DNA of 5,797 nt, from contig CAMFRJ010000095.1 in assembly GCA_945981915.1 (NCBI GenBank), forward strand, positions 1 to 5,797, written 5' to 3'. This document shows positions 1 to 5,797 of the stretch, piece after piece. Positions within the stretch are counted from its first letter, which is position 1. The number at the start of each line of letters is the position of its first letter. A program made the translations under genes and the position numbers. Source of the DNA: an uncultured Erysipelotrichaceae bacterium. GTDB taxonomy: Bacteria; Bacillota_I; Bacilli_A; Erysipelotrichales; Coprobacillaceae. The notes below the pieces were generated by a model. That model saw only the letters and a list, made by a program, of their open reading frames with translations. It was not told the origin of the DNA and did no database searches.

Positions 1-3000
1 TCAAGAAAATCTTGAATATGATTTTGATAATTGAAAATAAGTTTTTGAATATCTTCGTCATAATGTTCTTGTTCAATAATATGTTGGAGTTCTTCAGTTA
101 GATTCATATTTTTTACCAAAGGTAATTTTTCTAAGAGACGATGAATGATTGTCCCTCGTGAAGTCGCTTGTATACTTGAAGTGTCTTCATCAAATCTTAA
201 ATCTGGATAATAACGATCACCATCACTAATGAGTGATGTGACAGCTATCGTTTTATCGAGTTCATTATCATATTGATAATGAAATTGGCTATTATTTTGA
301 TAGATTGTCTCGTAGTTTTGAGTGTGGACAATCTTTGGATATATATATTCATCAATTGTTTCGCAATCTATGATATGTGTTTTGAATTTTGCATGCATTG
401 TATTTTCTGAAAATTCTGTTTCTTCATATATCCTTATTTTTGCAGCGTTTTCTTTGACAAATGAAAGATCATAACGATTGCTGATCTTTGCATCAAATAA
501 AGAAAGGTCAGCACACTGTTTCGTAAAATCAGGATGTCTGATGATAGATAACATGATCCAATTTAACATGTTGTTTGATTTTCTTATTGTTGCTGGTAGA
601 AGATGTTCGTGACCATCTAAAGCATAATCAATAATTTGTTTTTGCCATTTATCAATCATATCAATTGATTTGAGACCACCCGTTAAAATTAATTTTTGTG
701 ATGCACGTGTTAAAGCAACATACAAAATACGCATTTCTTCATTGATTGTTTCATTATCCAGTAGATAAGAGAAGATACCCCTTAATGGATTTTGATATTC
801 AATGACAACATCTTGGTAATCATCTAAATCTGTTTTGACATGGGCATTTAAGATCATTCCTAATTTTTTATCTTGAATAAGAGGTGCCTTACTATCAGCA
901 AAGTTAAATTGATGATTCAATTGATTTACAAAGACAATAGGAAATTCTAATCCTTTTGATTGATGTATTGTCATAAACACAACAGCATCTCCATCTTGAC
1001 ATAGAGTTGCTGGTTTGTAGTCAATGTTTTCTTTGATTGTCTGATCAATTTTCGTTACAATCTGATGTAGAGATAGGTCTTGATCCTCCTTCAACATTTC
1101 TAAGAATAACTGAATATTTTCATATCTTTGTTGTCCATTATACAATGAACAGACAAAAGTGTCATATTGGCTATCTTGTAAAAATTTTTCTAAAAGTTCA
1201 TAGACAGTATGTGTATGACTGTAGTTGACCATTTCATGGTAATAGTCTAAAAATTCAATTGCTTCTTTATCTTGACTTTGACATAATGAGGCATACATCG
1301 ACATGTTTTCTAACTTATGAAGATAGATCCACGATTCATCAAAATGACTCCATTGATAATTTCCTTTGAGGATACTTATCATAGAAATATCATCAAGACA
1401 ATTTGAAATAGCTTTTAAAAAAGAAAAACAATCAATAATTTCTGGACTTTCAAAAAATCCTTTTGTTAATACAATTAAATTAGGGATATGAATACGATCA
1501 AAGACTTTTTTGTAAGTCATAAAGTTTCCTACATTTCGACTGAGGACCACAATATCTTTCAAACGAGCTTTGCGAGAACCTTGAGGGAAATCTAAATCTA
1601 GCTGACCAACCATTTCAATGATCTTCTTTCCCATCATGAGAGCTTCATATTCGACCATATCAACTGATCGTTCTTCTGGTTTCAAGACCAACATGATTTC
1701 AGTATCAAAACGATGTTCTTGATTCAGCAATTCTATTTTTTGTTGTTTTGCTTCTAAACTTTCACATTTATCTTTTCTTAAAAAATCATAATTTAATTTT
1801 GCATGAGGATCACGATCATACTCTAATCCACCATAGCGACTATCCATAATTGCATTAAAGATATAATTAATGCTATCTAAAACAATTTTATGAGAACGAT
1901 AATTGAATTTGAGATCAATACGCTGATTGTGATTACCTTTACCATAAGTCAGATATTTTTGATTAAAAATATCCAAATCTGCTTTTCTAAAACGATAGAT
2001 AGATTGTTTCATATCACCTACCATAAAACGATTAATTTCAGGATTGTGAAAACAAGCAATCTTTAAGATTAAATTTTCTTGTATTTCATTTGTATCTTGA
2101 TATTCATCAATCATGATTTCATGAAGTTGATGATAAAGAATTTCACTGACACCATATTGTTTATCTAATAGTTGTAAAGTATATTGTTCGAGATCATTAA
2201 AATCTAAATATTGGTAATCATGTTTATATTGTTGATACTTGTTTTGAAATTGTTTTAAATAATATAAGTATTGTTTTAATGATTCAAAAGAGACTTTTAA
2301 TATTTGAGAAAGTTCATCGATAGATGAGGGAACACATTTATCATATATATCAGAAAATGTTTTCTTTGCTTGAACGAACAATTCAGTATATTGTTTTTTT
2401 ATGCTTTCATCTACATTTTTAAAACTCGCATTTCTTGATTTTTCTAATACAGGTTTTTTATTGGTGAGTAGTGTATCTTGCTTGATCATTGTTTCAATAC
2501 TTAAATAATATTTTTCCAATGTTTCTTGTGGACTTGGAAATTTTGCAGTTTTTTCGAAAAAGAAAGATAAACCAAATTGTTGACAAAAATCACATAGTCT
2601 TAAATAGCTATTATATCCTTCTTGATAAGCTTCTATTAATATATTTTTTAAATAAGATTCAAAAGGTGTATTATGATATGAATGATTTTGAATGATCTGG
2701 TCATATAAATTCATTTTCACGTCTTTTATATAGTCATCAAAATGATAAATTGTATGAGATAAATTATCTAATTGAAAGATAATATCTTTCAATTGATCAA
2801 ATTGATATCCTACATAATGGGATTGATAAAAATCTTTAAATTCGCTTTGTTGGACCCATTGATCAAGGCATTGATCAAAAATATGTGCTTTGATCACTGC
2901 AGGATTTTCTAATATTTGAAAATTGGCATCAATTTGAATCAAATAACCATATTGACTTAATAAATCACTACAAAATGAATGAAAATTTGTAATATAGGCA

Positions 3001-3296
3001 TCATTCAGTAATAATTTTTGTTTGATCAGATGTTCTTTTAGTTGATCTTGACTATTTTGTATTCTTTGATCAAGAGCTTCAACGAGTCTTTGTTTCATTT
3101 CAATAGCAGCTGCCTTGGTAAAGGTCAATACTAATAATTCATTGACATTGATATGATCATCTTCAATTAATGACATAATTCTATTAACCAAGATCTTTGT
3201 TTTCCCAGATCCGGCAGGAGCGCTAACAAGAATAGAGCTACCACGGCTGTAGACTGCTAGATTTTGTTCATCATTTAAGCTTTTATCTTTCTTCAT
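1..3296 (-). CDS. addA: AddA, helicase and nuclease subunit of AddAB (3' end cut by window)
   Basis: ATP-driven 3'-5' DNA helicase with a C-terminal RecB-family nuclease domain. It acts with AddB in the cytoplasm to process double-strand breaks for RecA-dependent repair. I translated the frame from 3296 to position 3: 1098 codons with no stop. Numbering from ATG 3296, the visible motifs are: Q motif around Q11; Walker A APAGSGKT 26-33 (K32); motif Ia LTFTKAAAIEM 57-67; DANFQIL 123-129; LDFNDLE 364-370; Walker B IMIDEYQDTN 394-403 (D397, E398); motif III VGDMKQSIYRFR 426-437; motif IV NYRSH 465-469; DIVVLSR 581-587; motif V MTIHQSKGLEFP 775-786; motif VI YVALTRA 859-865. The nuclease domain starts near VTSL 1019-1022, and RGTIIH 1047-1052 supplies its early His. 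The later catalytic Asp-Tyr-Lys motif is not seen because the window ends. Family members run about 1150-1250 residues, so roughly 100-150 are missing. It overlaps addB by 14 bp in another frame. The start is chosen from Shine-Dalgarno spacing; the adjacent ATG at 3299 would add one Met. Identity is very secure. Confidence 0.96.
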   Translation of the reverse strand, partial: MKKDKSLNDEQNLAVYSRGSSILVSAPAGSGKTKILVNRIMSLIEDDHINVNELLVLTFTKAAAIEMKQRLVEALDQRIQNSQDQLKEHLIKQKLLLNDAYITNFHSFCSDLLSQYGYLIQIDANFQILENPAVIKAHIFDQCLDQWVQQSEFKDFYQSHYVGYQFDQLKDIIFQLDNLSHTIYHFDDYIKDVKMNLYDQIIQNHSYHNTPFESYLKNILIEAYQEGYNSYLRLCDFCQQFGLSFFFEKTAKFPSPQETLEKYYLSIETMIKQDTLLTNKKPVLEKSRNASFKNVDESIKKQYTELFVQAKKTFSDIYDKCVPSSIDELSQILKVSFESLKQYLYYLKQFQNKYQQYKHDYQYLDFNDLEQYTLQLLDKQYGVSEILYHQLHEIMIDEYQDTNEIQENLILKIACFHNPEINRFMVGDMKQSIYRFRKADLDIFNQKYLTYGKGNHNQRIDLKFNYRSHKIVLDSINYIFNAIMDSRYGGLEYDRDPHAKLNYDFLRKDKCESLEAKQQKIELLNQEHRFDTEIMLVLKPEERSVDMVEYEALMMGKKIIEMVGQLDLDFPQGSRKARLKDIVVLSRNVGNFMTYKKVFDRIHIPNLIVLTKGFFESPEIIDCFSFLKAISNCLDDISMISILKGNYQWSHFDESWIYLHKLENMSMYASLCQSQDKEAIEFLDYYHEMVNYSHTHTVYELLEKFLQDSQYDTFVCSLYNGQQRYENIQLFLEMLKEDQDLSLHQIVTKIDQTIKENIDYKPATLCQDGDAVVFMTIHQSKGLEFPIVFVNQLNHQFNFADSKAPLIQDKKLGMILNAHVKTDLDDYQDVVIEYQNPLRGIFSYLLDNETINEEMRILYVALTRASQKLILTGGLKSIDMIDKWQKQIIDYALDGHEHLLPATIRKSNNMLNWIMLSIIRHPDFTKQCADLSLFDAKISNRYDLSFVKENAAKIRIYEETEFSENTMHAKFKTHIIDCETIDEYIYPKIVHTQNYETIYQNNSQFHYQYDNELDKTIAVTSLISDGDRYYPDLRFDEDTSSIQATSRGTIIHRLLEKLPLVKNMNLTEELQHIIEQEHYDEDIQKLIFNYQNHIQDFL

Positions 3297-5797
3297 CATG
3301 ACCTCCTATTGAAATCAAATGTTTTTCATTGTAAAAAACATCGAAGTTACAAAGTGTTCGATATTCACAAAATGAACATGGATTGATTTTGGCATCAATA
3401 TTGCCTGATTCACTTCTCGTTGGATAGATACGGATATCTCCTTGATTCATTTGCATATATAACTGTTCTATGTGTTTGATGATATCATGAATCAAAGCAT
3501 CAAGTTCTTGACTGGTGATCACTTTTGAATAGCGATTTGGTGTTTGATCTTTTTTGAGTTTGACTTGGATGACAGAACTTTCTGTTTCCATATCATGATC
3601 AATCATTGGATAAACCTGATCAACAGTATAACCATCCATCTGATATAACTGAAAATAGTGTTCACTACTTTCTTTTTCTAAGATAGACAATTCACTTTTT
3701 AATAATCTTTTCTTCGTATTAAAATACAAAACAGCTCCTTTTTTCAATTGTGTGTTATGGCATAACATTTCTAAATACAATAACATCTGTATTTTAAAAC
3801 CTTGTCTTGCTAAATCTAGATTCAGTTCTTTTTGAGAAGATTTATAATCGATGACTTTCATATAATCTTCATATTGATCGACACGATCAATAAAACCTTT
3901 TAATTCAATGTCTTGAATTTGATCATAAACTTTCTTTTCACAATATTGTAAATGAAATAATCCTTTTTCCATTTGTTTAGATAATACAATAATTGTGTTA
4001 TAAAGGTCTTCTTGAATCAATTGAATGAAAAACTGATTTTGTGGTAATAAAAATTTTGGTTGAAAATTTTTATTTAAATAATTTTGGACAGTTGTTTGGA
4101 TATCTTCTTTTAAATGATCAAAAGAGGGCACCTGATGATTCATAAAGTAATGATGATTTTTTTCTAATACCTCATGAACCAGAGTTCCAATTTCATTTGT
4201 TTGCAGTTTTTCATCTTTAAGATTACTAATCTTCAATAAATATTGATTGAAGTATTTATATGGACATTGATTATAGACTTCTAATTTACTCGCGGAAATG
4301 GGATTATGATCAATATTGATCTGTAATGGTAAACATTGATGTTTGAATGATTTATAGTGATTAATGTTTTGATTGAGACTTTCTAAACGATCATCATAAC
4401 CACCGCTCAAATAATAGTCATTTTTTAAAGACGAATGTAATAATTGGTGTTTCTGGAAAGTTTTGATATCAAAAAGATTGTTGATTTTTTTGATGATTGA
4501 AGAAACAACCAATTCATTTCCTTTTAAATCTCTTAAAGAATAACTTAAAACAATACGATCATGTCTGTTAGAAAAGACATTGAGTAATTGTCGCTGTTGT
4601 TTTTGTAGCTGTCTTGTTACACCAGGATAGCCAATAGCTTTAGCTTCTTCATTCAAGATAAGCTGTGTATTTTTGATTTCTTGAGGAACAATTGTTTCAT
4701 TTAATCCTAAACAATAGACAATTTTTTTTCCTAAGAGCTCACTATAAGGCTGTGTGTAAGTCAATAATGTGATGCTATCAATTTTAGCTTGTTTTGTTTC
4801 TTTCTTTTTTGGATAAAGAGAATCACATAGTTGAAGATATTCTTTTATTGACAGCACAATGTCTTGATCTAATTCCTTGATAAAAGCAATGAGTGCATGA
4901 AGCATATCATTTTCTTTAAAGAAATGATGCAAGATTTCAAGTAAAGATTGTGAGATAGCAGCCATTGTCTGTTGCTTCTTGAGTCTTTGTAATTGCTCTT
5001 TTAAATTGAGTAATTGTTCATCTTCAATCAATTTTTGACTGTTATATTGTTTCTTTAATAAAGAAATATATTGAATATCTTGAAATGAGTGAAGATCATA
5101 TGATGAGATAATATCAATTAATAAGTGATCATCACCAACAATCACATATTCCAACATCAATCTCATTGTCTGATAGAGATGGTCATAGACACGATTTTGT
5201 TGGTGATATGACATTTGAAATTGATCAAGTATCTGAGATAGATGACGATAATAATCTTCATTGGGATAATAGATAGCAAAATCATGATAATGATATTGTT
5301 TTGAAGACATATAGATATCGAAAACAACCTGTTTTATTTCTTCTGCTATTGTATTGGCTTTGAATATTTCATATGGATTATTGATGGTTATTTTTTCTTG
5401 ATAAGAATCAAATAAATGATTGATAAGATAATCACTATAATCGTTGACAGTTTGACTTTGTCTAGGCTGATATAGTGAAACATATCCATATTGATCTAAT
5501 TTTTGAATAATCTTTTCTGTTTTTTTATCGATATTTGATAATAGAAAATAATAGTGATAGTGATCATTTTCATTGATGATGGATTCAATAAAATCATGTT
5601 CTAAAAAATGTTCACTATCGAATTGTCTATATAAAGAAAAAAGCGTTTTTATTTTCCTTTTTGAAAGAGTTGGTAATATGACATCTTGTTCTTGAATTTC
5701 ATAAAGATAAAAATTTTGAAACACTTCTAAAATATTTTTTGCATTTTGAAAAGGATTCATTGTTTGATGAAACAATGAATTGTTATCTTTTTTATTT
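3283..5797 (-). CDS. addB: AddB, nuclease subunit of AddAB (5' end cut by window)
   Basis: Partner of AddA in the AddAB helicase-nuclease. AddB carries a RecB-family nuclease domain on an iron-sulphur scaffold and, in studied Bacillota, an inactive helicase-like region that recognises Chi. Counting from the TTG at 5775 as residue 1 (830 residues to the stop), I see: a helicase-like middle region, with NTIAEEIKQVVFDIY 141-155 and FAIYYPNEDYYRHL 166-179 matching the usual family blocks; IVYCLGLNETIVPQE 352-366; SASKLEVYNQCPYKYF 494-509 with first cluster cysteine C504; GTLVH 530-534 with nuclease His; GFIDRVD 627-633; IDYKSS 642-647 with D643 and K645; QMLLYL 663-668; and C800, C803, C809 in CSFCEYRTLC. 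The C-x2-C-x5-C spacing equals that of Bacillus subtilis AddB as I recall it. The frame stays open through seven more codons to the window edge, and the N-terminal GxxGxGK(S/T) loop usual in AddB is absent. The protein therefore starts upstream and neither TTG 5775 nor ATG 5760 is a convincing start. B. subtilis AddB is about 1166 residues, so 120-300 may be missing or deleted. Confidence 0.95.
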   Translation of the reverse strand, partial: NKKDNNSLFHQTMNPFQNAKNILEVFQNFYLYEIQEQDVILPTLSKRKIKTLFSLYRQFDSEHFLEHDFIESIINENDHYHYYFLLSNIDKKTEKIIQKLDQYGYVSLYQPRQSQTVNDYSDYLINHLFDSYQEKITINNPYEIFKANTIAEEIKQVVFDIYMSSKQYHYHDFAIYYPNEDYYRHLSQILDQFQMSYHQQNRVYDHLYQTMRLMLEYVIVGDDHLLIDIISSYDLHSFQDIQYISLLKKQYNSQKLIEDEQLLNLKEQLQRLKKQQTMAAISQSLLEILHHFFKENDMLHALIAFIKELDQDIVLSIKEYLQLCDSLYPKKKETKQAKIDSITLLTYTQPYSELLGKKIVYCLGLNETIVPQEIKNTQLILNEEAKAIGYPGVTRQLQKQQRQLLNVFSNRHDRIVLSYSLRDLKGNELVVSSIIKKINNLFDIKTFQKHQLLHSSLKNDYYLSGGYDDRLESLNQNINHYKSFKHQCLPLQINIDHNPISASKLEVYNQCPYKYFNQYLLKISNLKDEKLQTNEIGTLVHEVLEKNHHYFMNHQVPSFDHLKEDIQTTVQNYLNKNFQPKFLLPQNQFFIQLIQEDLYNTIIVLSKQMEKGLFHLQYCEKKVYDQIQDIELKGFIDRVDQYEDYMKVIDYKSSQKELNLDLARQGFKIQMLLYLEMLCHNTQLKKGAVLYFNTKKRLLKSELSILEKESSEHYFQLYQMDGYTVDQVYPMIDHDMETESSVIQVKLKKDQTPNRYSKVITSQELDALIHDIIKHIEQLYMQMNQGDIRIYPTRSESGNIDAKINPCSFCEYRTLCNFDVFYNEKHLISIGGHDEER
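3302..3307 (-). promoter_or_regulatory. addA ribosome binding site inside the end of addB
   Basis: AGGAGG, a full anti-16S match, reads on the minus strand within the codons for Ile-Gly-Gly near the AddB C-terminus. It lies 2 nt before ATG 3299 and 5 nt before ATG 3296, so the second ATG has the workable spacing and is the preferred addA start. Because the site and start are covered by ribosomes finishing addB, the two genes are probably translationally coupled (inference). No promoter or terminator is visible between the genes, which fits one transcript. Confidence 0.85.
5755..5780. repeat. 11-bp perfect inverted repeat with 4-base loop
   Basis: The arms 5755-5765 (attcattgttt) and 5770-5780 (aaacaatgaat) are exact reverse complements around the loop gatg at 5766-5769. 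In the addB frame they encode the stretch NSLFHQTMN. On the plus strand the repeat is followed by six T at 5788-5793, but the stem is very AT-rich and that strand has no known gene, so a terminator call is weak. On the minus strand (the addB mRNA) no U-run follows. Role unknown: it may be a chance coding-sequence hairpin, or it may matter if translation restarts at ATG 5760, which sits inside one arm. Confidence 0.6.

Noticed and set aside
26..33. Placeholder thought that AddA Walker A (residues 26-33, encoded near 3198-3221) is defective because it reads APAGSGKT and not the common AxAGSGKT with Ala or Ser
   Set aside because: All catalytic positions (GSGKT) are intact and the Pro falls at a variable position, so the motor should be active.
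1037..1228. Plus-strand open frame of 63 codons
   Set aside because: It lies fully antisense to the helicase region of addA between the conserved blocks at residues 690-755. It has no recognisable domain and no ribosome binding site I can support.
2489..2695. Plus-strand open frame of 68 codons
   Set aside because: It is antisense to addA between DANFQIL and LDFNDLE. The hydrophobic, Ile/Leu/Phe/Tyr-rich translation is what AT-rich antisense sequence gives, with no supporting start signal.
2859..2880. Short near-repeat of ttgatcaa separated by a few bases
   Set aside because: It encodes two nearby Asp-Gln pairs in AddA (FDQ and LDQ), only two copies are present, and nothing suggests an iteron or recombination site.
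4911..4924. 14-bp perfect palindrome tttctttaaagaaa, extendable with one bulge
   Set aside because: It sits in addB codons for a Phe-Phe-Lys-Glu run, has no loop, and is the sort of AT-rich symmetry expected by chance. No operator role can be argued inside this gene.
1..5797. Defence island, CRISPR array, riboswitch, tRNA or mobile element
   Set aside because: Both addA and addB are continuous coding sequence over the whole window. No direct-repeat arrays, terminal repeats, cloverleaf-like stretches or extra genes were seen.

Overview
The window is a low-GC stretch (roughly 30% GC by eye) that is coding from end to end on the minus strand. It holds two adjacent genes read right to left, addB then addA. 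They encode the two subunits of the AddAB (RexBA-type) helicase-nuclease, the RecBCD counterpart of most Bacillota. The low GC, the AGGAGG ribosome binding site, the addB-addA order and the protein style (rich in Gln, Asp, Tyr, His, Lys and Asn) suggest a gut-type Bacillota. Erysipelotrichia is my best guess, but it is an inference and not a search result. The genetic code looks standard: no in-frame stop of any kind interrupts either gene, and the Trp residues I see in AddA are all TGG.

Layout: addB enters from the right edge, where its frame is still open, and ends at 3283. Its first visible codons are therefore internal and the true start lies beyond 5797. addA begins inside the last codons of addB (ATG at 3296, or the adjacent ATG at 3299, with its Shine-Dalgarno at 3302-3307 inside addB). 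It runs off the left edge, so the last part of its C-terminal nuclease domain is missing. There is no intergenic DNA, RNA gene, mobile element, CRISPR array or other gene in the window. The small plus-strand open frames over addA are antisense shadows.

Function: AddA supplies the UvrD/Rep-like superfamily 1 motor (all motifs from the Q motif to motif VI are visible) plus one RecB-family nuclease domain. AddB supplies a second RecB-family nuclease domain held by a four-cysteine iron-sulphur cluster, and in characterised Bacillota it is the subunit that reads Chi. Together they resect double-strand ends, degrade linear DNA and load RecA after Chi. The overlapping arrangement fits translation in a fixed ratio as a heterodimer.

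I see no undescribed system here. The points worth a second look are an 11-bp perfect inverted repeat in the 5' part of the visible addB, the overlapping start of addA, a GATC excess and the absence of Trp from the visible AddB.
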